Assembly: GCA_034211115.1 (NCBI GenBank)
Contig: JAXHTH010000179.1
Coordinates: 1-36,047, forward strand
From: JAXHTH01 sp034211115
Lineage (GTDB): Bacteria > Planctomycetota > Phycisphaerae > Phycisphaerales > SM1A02
Length of the DNA: 36,047 nt
Direction of reading: 5' to 3'
Each line of letters starts with the position of its first letter. Position 1 is the stretch's first letter. This document shows positions 22,513 to 31,647 of this stretch, in pieces. Below the pieces are notes generated by a model. The model saw nothing but the letters and a program-made list of their open reading frames with translations, ran no database searches and was not told where the DNA came from. The position numbers and the translations under genes are program-made.

Positions 22513-23463
22513 GGAAGGCAGAGACGAAGAGACGGAGAGACAAAGCGACGAAGGGACGGCGGGGGAGCGAGCCGGGCGGTCCTCCGCCCCGGGTGCCTTC
22601 GAACCGAGCAAGGATGGGCGGCACGAACGCACGATGCGGAACGAAGAAGCAGCCGCGAGTGCCGCTTCCGTTCGATCTCGAATGCCCCCGATTCCAGACA
22701 TCCAGGCCGCCCAGACCATCACCATGAACAGCGGCGGGACCGTCGTGACTTCACTGATGTGATGTCTCAACCGCTTCACGCGCCGCTCCGGGATGTCCTT
22801 GCATCGTCGCTGGATGCGGCTTATCCGATGCATCACGACGAGCGCGTGCAGCCACAGCCCCAGGGCCGCGATCGACGCGGCGTACAGCTCAAGGTGGAGC
22901 ATGATCTCATCGACCCGCAGCGTCGATGAGCCCCTGATGGCGGGAGCGACCAGGATGATCCCGCCGATCGCCATGGCGAGAAGCACGCTCAGCAGCATGA
23001 CGGAAGCCAGGCGCGACCTGAGGTTGAATCCGCCTCGTGATCCATCCGGCGTCGCGGCGTCCAGCGGCGCATCGGCGCGAAGCCGCAGCGAATGGCGAAA
23101 GACAAGCACGAGACCGGCCAGCGTGATGGCGGCGGAGGGCGCGAAGGCCAGAATCGCATCCCAGGGTGGCCGCTGTCCGCCGATGATCGGCACCGCGCTC
23201 AGCAGGATCGGCAGGATGAACGCGCTCGCGATACCACTCGTGACGAGCCAGAATCCCACCAGCGCGAGACCTATCGCCCGATGAAGACGCGTGAGATGCG
23301 CTGGATCGCCGTAGCGCAGCCAGTTGCCATCGGTCGTGCAGCGGATGGGCGTGCCGCACTCGGGACATCGGCCGGAAATTGCCAATGTCCGCAGGTTGTA
23401 GCCGCAGCGTGCGCAGGGCAGGTCGTGTTCGACGTGCTCCTCGGGCATGACACGAGTGTACAT
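22456..23463 (-). CDS. Zinc-ribbon multi-pass membrane protein, function unknown
   Basis: 335 residues from 23463 (an ATG at 23448, giving MPEEHVEHDLPCARCGYNL, is as likely). A zinc ribbon at about 17-37 (CARCGYNL...GRCPECGTPI) precedes about six hydrophobic segments: 64-90, 101-122, 152-175, 187-210, and two weaker ones. The last 55 residues are Ser/Arg-rich and are encoded by the 8-bp repeat tract at 22520-22559 and by antisense of the desulfurase 3' end, so the original stop may have been lost. The role is unknown. It resembles the protein at 10590-11924 only in general layout. Confidence is high for the body and low for the C-terminus. Confidence 0.75.
   Translation of the reverse strand: MYTRVMPEEHVEHDLPCARCGYNLRTLAISGRCPECGTPIRCTTDGNWLRYGDPAHLTRLHRAIGLALVGFWLVTSGIASAFILPILLSAVPIIGGQRPPWDAILAFAPSAAITLAGLVLVFRHSLRLRADAPLDAATPDGSRGGFNLRSRLASVMLLSVLLAMAIGGIILVAPAIRGSSTLRVDEIMLHLELYAASIAALGLWLHALVVMHRISRIQRRCKDIPERRVKRLRHHISEVTTVPPLFMVMVWAAWMSGIGGIRDRTEAALAAASSFRIVRSCRPSLLGSKAPGAEDRPARSPAVPSSLCLSVSSSLPSLHRTHARAQALDHARDDL
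22520..22559. repeat. Five tandem copies of an 8-bp purine-rich unit
   Basis: Units AGAGACGA, AGAGACGG, AGAGACAA, AGCGACGA and AGGGACGG follow one another without gaps. They belong to the same AGNGACRR family as the tracts at 25020 and 35975. The tract lies just after the desulfurase stop and inside the 3' end of the minus-strand frame. Confidence 0.8.
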
Positions 23464-23608
23464 GCCGCGAGAGGAGAATCAAAGCGCCTGGATCTGTAGG
23501 CGGGGAGTCGATCGCCGGCGAGCCGCGCGCGACGGCGGCGCTGCACGCGGGTGAACCGCGTCGCGAAACCGGGTCACGCGCATATCATGCGCCACTCATC
23601 ACTCATCA

Positions 23609-23639
23609 CACGGCCGACTCGCTGCGCTCGCTGGCCGTG
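23609..23639. terminator. Palindrome downstream of purD
   Basis: CACGGCC (23609-23615) pairs with GGCCGTG (23633-23639) around a self-complementary AGCG/CGCT-rich loop, about 30 bases after the purD stop. Short direct repeats of CTCATC flank it on both sides (23593-23607 and 23646-23680). Possible terminator or REP-like element; no T-run. Confidence 0.45.
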
Positions 23640-23668
23640 GCACCCCCTCATCGCTCATCGCTCACCAC

Positions 23669-25000
23669 TCATCGCTGCCTCACCAGCACCCGATCGCCGA
23701 TGTCGCGGCGGAAGAAGGCGCCGTCGAAGTGGATCTTTTCGCAGGCGGCGTTGGCGAGATCGCGCGCGGCCTGGAGGTCGCCGGCGAGGGCGGTGACGCC
23801 GAGGACGCGCCCGCCGCTGGTAACCAGCTCGCCCTGCTCGTTGCGCTTCGTGCCGGCGTGGAAGACGATGACATCCCCGGCTTGTGTGCCCATCGCCTCG
23901 GCCTCCTCGATGCCCGTGATGAGCTTGCCCTTCTCGTAACTTCCGGGATACCCGGCCGAGCACATCACGACGCAGCAGGCGACGCGATCGTCGAAGTCGA
24001 GCTCGACCTCGGCCAGCCCGCCCGCGGCGGTGGCCCAGCAGATCTCCAGGAGGTCGCCGCGGAGGCGGGCCATGAGCGGCTGGCATTCCGGGTCGCCGAA
24101 GCGGCAGTTGAACTCGAGGACCTTCGGCCCGCCGGGCGTGAGCATGAGCCCGCCGTAGAGCACGCCGCGATACTCGATCCCCTCCCGCCGCAGCGCATCG
24201 ACGACGGGCACGAAGATCTCGCCCTCGATCGTCTCGAGCATCGCGGCGTCCATGAGCGGGGTGGGGCAGTAGGCGCCCATGCCGCCGGTGTTGGGGCCGC
24301 GATCGCCTTCAGCCACCTGCTTGTGATCCTGGGCGGGATCGAGCAGCCAGATCGTGCGGCCGTCGACAAGGGCGAGGACGGAGATCTCCTGCCCGGCGAG
24401 CTTTTCCTCGATGATGATCTTCTCCCCGGCCTCGCCGAAGGCGCGCTGCACCATGATGTGTTCGATCGCGTCCAGTGCTTCGGCCTGCGTGTCGCAGACG
24501 ATGACGCCCTTGCCCGCGGCGAGACCGGAGGCCTTGACCACGCACGGCTCGTCATGCGCGGCGACGTACTGACGGGCCGAGTCGGGGCGATCGAAGATTC
24601 TCGCCTCGGCGGTCGGCACCGCGGCCTGTCGCATGACCTGCTTCGCGAACGTCTTGTCGGATTCGATCCGCGCGCCGGCCTTGGTGGGGCCGAACACGAG
24701 ACGATCGGCGGACGCCAGCGCATCGGCGACGCCGTCGGCGAGCGGCGCTTCCGGCCCGACGATGACCAGGTGAATCTGTTCGGTCTCGCACCAGCGCTGA
24801 AGACGGAAACTCTGCCTGATGTCCAGCGGGACGGGGCAGGGCTCGCCGAGGTCGGCGAGGGCCGCGTTGGACGGATCGGTCAGCCAGAGTCTTCCCAGGC
24901 GAGGCGACCGGGCGAGCTTCCAGGCGAGGGCGTGCTCGCGCCCGCCGCCGCCGATGAGCAGTACATTGCAGGGATCGGGGCAGGGCCGGGGTTTGCGCAT
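23669..25000 (-). CDS. purD: Phosphoribosylamine-glycine ligase
   Basis: 443 residues from the ATG at 25000; upstream frame is repeat-derived and rejected. It makes glycinamide ribonucleotide in step two of purine synthesis. ATP-grasp marks in order are LLIGGGGREHALAWKLARS, FGPTKAGARIESDKTFAKQ, VVKASGLAAGKGVIVC, EEKLAGQEISVLALVDG, DHKQVAEGDRGPNTGGMG and VLEFNCRFGDPECQ. Normal length. It is flanked by simple repeats on both sides (25020-25051 and 23593-23680) and is probably a single-gene transcript. Confidence 0.96.
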   Translation of the reverse strand: MRKPRPCPDPCNVLLIGGGGREHALAWKLARSPRLGRLWLTDPSNAALADLGEPCPVPLDIRQSFRLQRWCETEQIHLVIVGPEAPLADGVADALASADRLVFGPTKAGARIESDKTFAKQVMRQAAVPTAEARIFDRPDSARQYVAAHDEPCVVKASGLAAGKGVIVCDTQAEALDAIEHIMVQRAFGEAGEKIIIEEKLAGQEISVLALVDGRTIWLLDPAQDHKQVAEGDRGPNTGGMGAYCPTPLMDAAMLETIEGEIFVPVVDALRREGIEYRGVLYGGLMLTPGGPKVLEFNCRFGDPECQPLMARLRGDLLEICWATAAGGLAEVELDFDDRVACCVVMCSAGYPGSYEKGKLITGIEEAEAMGTQAGDVIVFHAGTKRNEQGELVTSGGRVLGVTALAGDLQAARDLANAACEKIHFDGAFFRRDIGDRVLVRQR

Positions 25001-25019
25001 GGGGGCAGTGTACAGGGGA

Positions 25020-25051
25020 AGCGACGGAGCGATGGAGCGACGGAGCGACGA
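25020..25051. repeat. Four tandem copies of an 8-bp unit upstream of purD
   Basis: AGCGACGG, AGCGATGG, AGCGACGG and AGCGACGA, followed by two imperfect copies. It lies 20 bases upstream of the purD start, where its promoter or leader is expected. Same family as 22520-22559. Confidence 0.8.
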
Positions 25052-25250
25052 ATGGGAGCGAGGGATCGATGCGTGGGAGCGGGCCCGCCCGTCCCCGGTC
25101 CGGGCGACCCTGGACGGCACGCAGGCCCGGGGGCACGCAGGGGGCGCGCGGCAAAATCACGCCCATGTCGCTGCTTCAACTGAAGACGCCCGGAAACGGG
25201 TCCGATCCTACTGGCGGCCTGGGGAGATTATCGGCACCGGAGACCCCGCC

Positions 25251-25484
25251 GTGACGGGCAAGTCCGACGACGTGTGGGGGCACGCAGAGGACACCGATAG
25301 CGCGGACCTCGCCGCGCCCGTGCTGAGCGAGCAGGCGTACATGCAGCGACGACTGGACCGGAGCGGCCGAGGCTTCCGCCTGCGGGGCGCGACGCCGGGC
25401 GGGATGTTGATTGATCAATGGATGGGGCAGGTTCTCGAACCATCGGCGACCGCGCCGACGGAGGCGCAGCGGCCGGCGGCGTGA
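25251..25484 (+). CDS. Possible small protein, unknown function
   Basis: 77 residues from a GTG at 25251, with GGAG about 10 bases upstream. The composition is natural and GC3 is high (VTGKSDDVWGHAED, LSEQAYMQRRLDRSGRGFRL, GGMLIDQWMGQVLEP). The frame is open upstream as well (RSYWRPGEIIGTGDP), so the start is unsure. No membrane segment. It stands alone between the purD start and the repeat cluster before uvrB, divergent from purD. I do not recognise a family. It may be real or a chance frame in GC-rich DNA. Confidence 0.4.
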   Translation: MTGKSDDVWGHAEDTDSADLAAPVLSEQAYMQRRLDRSGRGFRLRGATPGGMLIDQWMGQVLEPSATAPTEAQRPAA

Positions 25485-25489
25485 AACGC

Positions 25490-25645
25490 ACGGGTGGCAT
25501 GCCTCGTCCCCCAAACAGGGTGGCATGCTTCGTCCCGACAGGGCGAGGCATGCTCGTGGACGAGGCACACGGCGCATGCTTCACCGCTGCGCGGATGAAG
25601 CATGGCACCGCGGCTTCGCGGATGAAGCACGGCGCCGCGGCTTCG
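25490..25645. repeat. Cluster of GGTGGCATGC-type direct repeats and palindromes
   Basis: Two copies of GGGTGGCATGCYTCGTCCC (from about 25492 and 25519) and two copies of GCGGATGAAGCA followed by CCGCGGCTTCG (from about 25593 and 25617) fill the space between genes. The second GGTGGCATGC copy pairs with GGGCGAGGCATGC just after it. CATGCTTCACCGC pairs with GCGGATGAAGCATG. Reads as several REP-like palindromes side by side. Confidence 0.75.
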
Positions 25646-27766
25646 CTAATTGCGCGAGCCGCGCTTCCTCCCGCGGCCGGTGATGCCGGCGCGTGAGCGT
25701 GCCTGGCCCGGCTTCGACCGGGTCGTCTCGATCTCCGACATCTTCACGGTGGACGCCGAGCCGTAGTCGGGCATCGCCTTGAGCTCGCCGATCTGATCGC
25801 GCAGGCGGGCAGCCTCCTCGAATTCCAGGCGTTTGGCCGCCTCGAGCATCTCACCCTCGAGTCGGGCGATGAGCTCGGCGCGGTCGAACTCCTCTTCATC
25901 GTCGTGGGCCCCGGCGGCGGCGCGGGCGGTCCGCCGCGCCTGCAGCTCCAGCTCGATGCCGCGCCGGATCGCCTTGCGGATGGTCGTCGCGGTGATGCCG
26001 TGCTTGGTGTTGTAGGCGAGCTGCTTCTCGCGGCGACGTTGTGTCTCGTCGATCGCGGCCTGCATCTGCGGCGTGACCTGGTCGCCGTACATGATCACGT
26101 GCGCGTTGACGTTGCGCGCCGACCGGCCCATCGTCTGCACGAGGCTGGTGGTGCTGCGGAGGAAGCCGGTCTTGTCGGCGTCGACGATCCCCACCAGCGA
26201 GACCTCGGGCAGATCGAGCCCCTCGCGAAGAAGATTGACGCCGACGAGGACGTCGAAGTTCCCCTCGCGCAGCTCGCGCAGGATCTCGATGCGCTCCAGC
26301 GTGTCGATCTCGCTGTGCAGGTAGCGCACGCGCAGGCCCTGCTCGTGCAGGTAGCTGGTGAGGTCCTCGGCGAGGCGCTTGGTGAGGACGGTGACGAGGA
26401 CGCGTTCGCCCTTCGCGGCGCGATCGCTGCACTGCTGAATGAGATCGGCGACCTGTCCTCGGGCCGGGCGCACCTCGATGGTGGGATCGAGCAGGCCGGT
26501 GGGGCGGATGATCTGCTCGACCACCACGCCCTCGGACTGCTCCAGCTCGTACGGCGCGGGCGTGGCGGAGACGTACACCACCTGCGGCACGGTCTGCTCG
26601 AATTCATCGAACTTCAGCGGGCGGTTGTCCAGCGCGCTGGGGAGCCGGAAACCATGCTCGACGAGGACCTCCTTGCGCGCCCGGTCGCCGTTGAACATCG
26701 CCCTGATCTGCGGGACGGTGACGTGCGATTCGTCGATGAACAGCAGCCAGTCGTCGCCGTCGCGGCCGGGCACGTGGCGGAAGTAGTCCAGCAGCGTGTG
26801 CGGGCGCGAGCCGGGCGGTCGGCCCTCGAGCGGGGCGGCGTAGTTCTCGATGCCCGAGCAGTAGCCGACTTCCTCGATCATCTCCATGTCGTACTTCGTG
26901 CGGGCGAGCAGCCGCTGCGCCTCCAGCAGTTTGCCTTCATGGCGGAGCTGGAGGACGCGCTCGTCGAGCTCGGTCCGGATCGCGTCGAGGGCGCGCTCGA
27001 GCTGATCCTCGGGCAGGACGTAGTGCACGGCGGGGAAGATGAAGACCTGCGATTCCTCCGCGAGCACCTCGCCCGTGGTGGGATGAATGAGCTCCAGCCG
27101 ATCCACCTCATCACCGAACAGCTCGATGCGCACGCCGAACTGCTCGTAGGCGGGATGGACCTCGATGACATCGCCCCGCGCGCGGAACGAGCCGCGCTGG
27201 AAATCGACATCGTTCCGGGCGTACTGCATGTCCGCGAGCGTGAGAAGCACCTTCCGCCGGTCCACCCGATCGCCGAGGGCGAGGCTGAGCACGCGCTCGC
27301 GGTACGCCTCCGGCGATCCGAGGCCGAAGATGCAGCTCACCGACGCCACGACGATCACGTCATTGCGCGACAGCAGATGGCTCGTCGCGGCGAGTCGGAG
27401 GCGGTCGAGGTCGTCGTTCCGCGACGCGTCCTTCTCGATGTAAATGTCGCGCTGCGGGATGTACGCCTCCGGCTGGTAGTAGTCGTAATAGCTGACGAAG
27501 TAGCTCACCGCGTTGTCGGGGAACAGCTCGTGCATCTCCTCGTAAAGCTGGGCGGCGAGGGTCTTGTTGTGGCTGATGATGAGCGTGGGCTTCTGCACCT
27601 GCTCGATCACGCAGGCCATGGTGAACGTCTTGCCCGTTCCCGTCGCCCCCAGCAGCGTCTGGTGCCGACGGCCCGAAAAAATCGACTGCGCCAGCGCTTC
27701 GATGGCCTGCGGCTGGTCGCCGGTGGGGGAGTAGTCGCTGACGATCCGGAAGCGGTGTTCGCTCAT
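25646..27766 (-). CDS. uvrB: Excinuclease ABC subunit B
   Basis: 706 residues. DNA-damage verification helicase-like subunit of nucleotide excision repair, working with UvrA and UvrC. Walker A GATGTGKT is at 40-47, the beta-hairpin VSYYDYYQPEAYIP that inserts between the strands follows, then FIDESHVTVPQ, helicase motifs VGVNLLREGLDLPEV and TMGRSARN, and the C-terminal UVR motif (LIARLEGEMLEAAKRLEFEEAARLRDQI region, about 625-660). A Lys/Arg-rich tail of about 40 residues follows. The stop lies beside a REP-like repeat cluster. It is 39 bases downstream of the ABC permease on the same strand. Confidence 0.97.
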   Translation of the reverse strand: MSEHRFRIVSDYSPTGDQPQAIEALAQSIFSGRRHQTLLGATGTGKTFTMACVIEQVQKPTLIISHNKTLAAQLYEEMHELFPDNAVSYFVSYYDYYQPEAYIPQRDIYIEKDASRNDDLDRLRLAATSHLLSRNDVIVVASVSCIFGLGSPEAYRERVLSLALGDRVDRRKVLLTLADMQYARNDVDFQRGSFRARGDVIEVHPAYEQFGVRIELFGDEVDRLELIHPTTGEVLAEESQVFIFPAVHYVLPEDQLERALDAIRTELDERVLQLRHEGKLLEAQRLLARTKYDMEMIEEVGYCSGIENYAAPLEGRPPGSRPHTLLDYFRHVPGRDGDDWLLFIDESHVTVPQIRAMFNGDRARKEVLVEHGFRLPSALDNRPLKFDEFEQTVPQVVYVSATPAPYELEQSEGVVVEQIIRPTGLLDPTIEVRPARGQVADLIQQCSDRAAKGERVLVTVLTKRLAEDLTSYLHEQGLRVRYLHSEIDTLERIEILRELREGNFDVLVGVNLLREGLDLPEVSLVGIVDADKTGFLRSTTSLVQTMGRSARNVNAHVIMYGDQVTPQMQAAIDETQRRREKQLAYNTKHGITATTIRKAIRRGIELELQARRTARAAAGAHDDEEEFDRAELIARLEGEMLEAAKRLEFEEAARLRDQIGELKAMPDYGSASTVKMSEIETTRSKPGQARSRAGITGRGRKRGSRN

Positions 27767-27805
27767 GGCCCGTGATTGTACGACGGCGGGGGGTGGGGGG
27801 GCCGA

Positions 27806-30388
27806 TCAGGCGTTGCGTCCCGCGGCGATGAGCGCGCTGGGCGTGCGGCGCAACAGGCCGATCCCGCCCGGCGCGGCGGCGAGGAGCGTCATCGCCAGCA
27901 GGACCGCGCCGGCGAGCAGGATCGGGCGCGGCGGCACGTCCAGCGCGATGGGCAGCCCCGCCAGATCCCGCAGGAACATCACGTCCAGGGCGGCGAAGTG
28001 GAGACCCATCACCCCCCCGACGATCGCCCCGGTCAGGCCGATGAACACGCCCTCGGCGAGCACGAGGCGCAGCAGCAGCCCGCGATGGCCGCCCACCGCG
28101 CGCAGCACGCCGTACTCGAAGCGGCGACTGCGGATGTTTGCGACGATGATGGTCGCCACGGCCAGGGACGCGAGGAGCAGGGCGAGCAACGACGCGGCGC
28201 TGTTGAGGGCCAGGACCGAATCGGAAATCTCCTCGATCGTGTCCCGGATCCAGCGCGCGCTGAAGAAGATGATGCCCGGGGCGGCGGCGAGCACCCGCCG
28301 CTCCGCCTCCTCGTCCGTCACGTCGTCGTTCAGATTCACCTGCAGGAGGCGCGCGATGGGGTTGTTGAACAGCTCGGCCGCGGCGTCGAAGTCCATGAAC
28401 ACCGCGCTGATCGCGACCTCCATGTACGCGCTGCGGATCCCGAAGAGATAGGTGGCGATGTCCAGCCCCGCCGCGCTGACCACGCCGACGATCTCGAACT
28501 CGCGCTGCACGCGTCCCTCGCCGAGGGTGATCGCGTCGCCCAGGCCCACGTCGTGTGCGACGAGGAACCGATCGGCGACGAGGATCGCATCGCCCGTCTC
28601 CAGCCGCGGAATGGCCGCCTCCGGATCCCCCTGAAGCCAGTCGATGTTGTTCATCCGGAAGAAGACGGACGGCTCGAAGCCGAAGACCTGAACATAAGGC
28701 GGCGAGACGCCCTCGATGCCGAATACCTGCTCGTCGATCGTTCGTACCTGCGTGTGGCTGATGGGGCAGACGTCTTCGACGAAGGGCAGCTCGGCGATCG
28801 CCCGCTGCTGCTTCGGCGTGAGCCCCGGCACCCCGCCGGCCAGGGCGTCGGCGAAACGGATGCGATCGATCCAGCCGGACATGACCGACTGATCGACGGT
28901 CCAACTGTCGACGAAGATGGCGAGCCCGACGGTCAGGGCCGCCGCCGTGAAGCCGTGCCGGAACGGGCGCGACAGCAGCGACCCCCGCACGAGATCGGGG
29001 GGTAGGCGCAGGACAAGCGCCAGCGGTCGATGCAGGATGACAATGAGCAGGACGAGCACGGGCACGGCAAGCAGGAAATAGGCCAGGAACGTCAGGGGCA
29101 GGCCGACGGTGAGATACGACCAGAAGCGGAAGTCCTCCGTGCCGCTCAGCGCCAGGCCCGTTCCCAGGAGCAGGCAGAGGGCGGCGAAGACGATGCACAA
29201 CGCGATCGATCGCGCGCGGACGGGACGCGCCGGACGCGTCATCGCCTCCAGCGGCGTGACCCGTCCGGCCAGCCAGCTCGGATAGATCGCCCCCACGACG
29301 CCCGCGGCGAGCGAGCCGGCGATGGTCAGAACCACGCCGAGGCGGGAGACGGCCAGTCCCGCCGGGAGCAGATCGTGGAAGTACCGCACCAGAGCCGCGG
29401 CGATCCCCAGCCCCAGCGGCAGGCCGATGCTCAGGCCCGCCGCCCCGACGATCAGGCCCGTCCACAACTGCGCCCGCACGAGCTGGCCGCGGGTGCCCCC
29501 CACGGCCCGGATCATCGCCAGCTCGCGCTGCTGTTCGATGACACCGGTCGTCATCCCGATGACGATGATGAACGCGGCGCTGAGGAAGGTGAGCAGGGAG
29601 CCGATGATGAGCCCCAGCCGCGTGGCGAAGAGCTGGCGGTCGAAGCCCGCCCGCACCCGCTCGGCCGGCTCCAGGGCCAGCGTTTGGGGCACTTCATCGA
29701 GATGCCGGGCGCAGAAGGCCTCGACATCGTGCTCGTCGGCGAGCCGGATCATGATCGAGCTGAGCCGGCCGGGCAGGTCCGCCGCCTCGCCGACCAGGCC
29801 GCGATCGGCCCAGATCGTCGGCTGCTGGAGGAAGCCGACATAAGGCCGGGGATGAACGGCGGCGACGACGAGACCGATTGATTCGCCGGGCTGACGGAGC
29901 ACGAGCCGGTCGCCGACGCCGACCTCCAGTCGCTCGGCGGTCGGCGTGTCGACGACGATCTCGTGCCGCGCCTCCGGCAGCTCGCCGGCGCTGAGCTCCA
30001 GTTCGCGGAAGCCGGGCAGAAGATCGAACTCGGTGCCGATGGCGAGGACCGTCATCGCGTCGTCCGGCCCGCCGGTGGCCCGCTCCTCCGGGCGGGCCAG
30101 CGTGAGCGTCGTGCTCAGGTACCCCATCGCCTCTTCGACCTCCGGCCAGCCGCGGACGGTGCCGAGCAGCGCCTGGTCGAATCGGCCGTCGAACTGGTGG
30201 ACGATGCGCGCCTCGGACCGGCCGAGAAAGCGGGCCAGGGCCAGCTCCATCGTCGCGTGCGCGGAGGCGATGGCCGAGGAGATGGAGGCGATGAGCGCGC
30301 AGGCGATGACGGCGGCGCCGAGCACGAGGAACGTGCGGCCGCGCCTACCCAGCAAGTTGTTGCGCGCGAGTCGCCAGCTCGGCGGCAT
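27806..30388 (-). CDS. ABC transporter permease with two FtsX domains
   Basis: 860 residues from the ATG at 30388, preferred because GGAGGG lies just upstream and the family start MPPSWRLARNNLLGRRGRT follows; the frame is open to 30430. It has a first helix at about 20-42, a periplasmic domain, an FtsX unit with helices at about 260-385 (RELAMIRAVGGTRGQLVRAQ), a middle pair of helices, a second periplasmic domain and a C-terminal FtsX unit at about 740-850 (YGVLRAVGGHRGLLLRLVLAEG). This MacB/LolC-type layout powers export or lipoprotein release by mechanical coupling. It overlaps the ATPase gene by 44 bases, so the two are surely one transporter. Confidence 0.92.
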   Translation of the reverse strand: MPPSWRLARNNLLGRRGRTFLVLGAAVIACALIASISSAIASAHATMELALARFLGRSEARIVHQFDGRFDQALLGTVRGWPEVEEAMGYLSTTLTLARPEERATGGPDDAMTVLAIGTEFDLLPGFRELELSAGELPEARHEIVVDTPTAERLEVGVGDRLVLRQPGESIGLVVAAVHPRPYVGFLQQPTIWADRGLVGEAADLPGRLSSIMIRLADEHDVEAFCARHLDEVPQTLALEPAERVRAGFDRQLFATRLGLIIGSLLTFLSAAFIIVIGMTTGVIEQQRELAMIRAVGGTRGQLVRAQLWTGLIVGAAGLSIGLPLGLGIAAALVRYFHDLLPAGLAVSRLGVVLTIAGSLAAGVVGAIYPSWLAGRVTPLEAMTRPARPVRARSIALCIVFAALCLLLGTGLALSGTEDFRFWSYLTVGLPLTFLAYFLLAVPVLVLLIVILHRPLALVLRLPPDLVRGSLLSRPFRHGFTAAALTVGLAIFVDSWTVDQSVMSGWIDRIRFADALAGGVPGLTPKQQRAIAELPFVEDVCPISHTQVRTIDEQVFGIEGVSPPYVQVFGFEPSVFFRMNNIDWLQGDPEAAIPRLETGDAILVADRFLVAHDVGLGDAITLGEGRVQREFEIVGVVSAAGLDIATYLFGIRSAYMEVAISAVFMDFDAAAELFNNPIARLLQVNLNDDVTDEEAERRVLAAAPGIIFFSARWIRDTIEEISDSVLALNSAASLLALLLASLAVATIIVANIRSRRFEYGVLRAVGGHRGLLLRLVLAEGVFIGLTGAIVGGVMGLHFAALDVMFLRDLAGLPIALDVPPRPILLAGAVLLAMTLLAAAPGGIGLLRRTPSALIAAGRNA

Positions 30389-31082
30389 CGATACCCTCCG
30401 TCTGGAACGAGCCGTGAATGACCCCGTCATAGAGGAGGAAGACCTCCCGGCAGTGGGCGGCGGCGGCGGGCTCGTGCGTCACCATGATCACCGTGATCTC
30501 CTGCTCCTCCGCCAGGCGCCTCAGCAGCCGCCACACCTGCTCGCTGGTGGCCGAATCGAGGTTGCCCGTGGGCTCGTCGGCGAAGAGGACCGGGGGCTGG
30601 AAGGCCATGGCGCGGGCGATGGCCACCCGCTGCTGCTCCCCGCCGGAGAGGGCGTCGGGACGATGCTGCTCGCGCCCGGTCAGGCCGAGGAGCTCGATGA
30701 GCCGGCCGCCGAGTTCGGCCCGCTTCCGCCGCGGCATGCCGTCCAGCATCGCCGGGAGCGTGATGTTGTCGATCGCGCTGAGGGTCGGGATCAGGTTGAA
30801 CTGCTGGAAGATGATGCCGACGTTGTAACGGCGGAACAAGGTCAGCTCCGCCTCGCTCATCGTCTCCAGGCGCCGATCGGCGATCTCGATCGTCCCCGCA
30901 TCGGGCCGATCGAGGGCGGCGAGGAGGTGCAGCAGCGTGCTCTTGCCGCTGCCGGAGGGGCCCATGATCGCGTAGAACCCGCTCCCGTCGATCTGGAGGT
31001 TCACGCCGTTGAGCGCCGTCACCCGCCGGCTGCCCAGTCGGTAGCTCTTACGCACATCGGTCAGGCGGATGGTCGCCGGCAT
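30345..31082 (-). CDS. ABC transporter ATPase, LolD/MacB type
   Basis: 245 residues. Walker A GPSGSGKST at 41-49, Q-loop FQQFNLIPTLSA, signature LSGGEQQR at 145-152, Walker B VLFADEPTGNLD at 165-176 and the switch His in VTHEP at about 203. The LIPTLSAIDNI and GEQQRVAIARA stretches are typical of the LolD/MacB/FtsE group. It drives the overlapping permease. First gene after gcvH, 28 bases away on the same strand, so all three may be co-transcribed. Confidence 0.94.
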   Translation of the reverse strand: MPATIRLTDVRKSYRLGSRRVTALNGVNLQIDGSGFYAIMGPSGSGKSTLLHLLAALDRPDAGTIEIADRRLETMSEAELTLFRRYNVGIIFQQFNLIPTLSAIDNITLPAMLDGMPRRKRAELGGRLIELLGLTGREQHRPDALSGGEQQRVAIARAMAFQPPVLFADEPTGNLDSATSEQVWRLLRRLAEEQEITVIMVTHEPAAAAHCREVFLLYDGVIHGSFQTEGIDAAELATRAQQLAG

Positions 31083-31110
31083 GAGGGCTCCGAAGGGTCA
31101 GCCTCCCCCG

Positions 31111-31494
31111 TCAATCGAGCGGGTACTTCTCGTCGTAAGTCGGCTGATCCATCAACTCGTCGAGCGGGCCGGTGTCGGAGGCGCGGATCTTCGCCAGCCA
31201 GCCCTTGCCGAAGGGATCGGCGTTCACGAGCGAGGGATCGTCGATCACGGCCTGGTTGACCTCGATAATCTCCCCGCCGACCGCGGAATACACGTCGCTG
31301 GTGGTCTTGACGGACTCGACCTCGCCGATGGAATCACCGGCGTTGACGGACGTGCCGGCGGATTTCATCTCCACGTAGGTAATGTCGGTCAGCTCGTTGG
31401 CGGCGAACTGGCTGATGCCCATCGTGACCGTGTCGCCGTCGACCGTGAACCACTCGTGCGACTCGGTGAAGCGGCATTGGCTGGGGCTGGTCAT
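31111..31494 (-). CDS. gcvH: Glycine cleavage system H protein
   Basis: 127 residues from the ATG at 31494, with GGGAGAT upstream; the longer open frame is rejected because it is Arg/Pro-rich. The protein carries the aminomethyl group on lipoate between the P, T and L subunits. The lipoylated Lys is 63 in GEVESVKTTSDVYSAV. The N-terminus FTESHEWFTVDGDTVTMGISQFA and the C-terminal NADPFGKGWLAKI are characteristic. The P and T genes are not in the window. No glycine riboswitch was found upstream. Confidence 0.95.
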   Translation of the reverse strand: MTSPSQCRFTESHEWFTVDGDTVTMGISQFAANELTDITYVEMKSAGTSVNAGDSIGEVESVKTTSDVYSAVGGEIIEVNQAVIDDPSLVNADPFGKGWLAKIRASDTGPLDELMDQPTYDEKYPLD

Positions 31495-31647
31495 GGCTGG
31501 TGGATCTCCCTGTCTGGTGAGGACGGGACATGATAGTCCTCGCCGTCGCGCGGGCAACCGGGGGGCGAGCGACAGGATGCCCCCACGCCGATCGAGGCTC
31601 TCTCCGGATCCGGGAGGGTCGGGAAGCGCTTCTGGGACAGACACTTG

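Noticed and set aside
31495..31640. Possible glycine riboswitch upstream of gcvH (GGAGAGA on the minus strand)
   Set aside because: The other conserved parts of the aptamer (CCGAAGGGGCAA-like core and the CUCUCAGG...GGAC segment) are not present.
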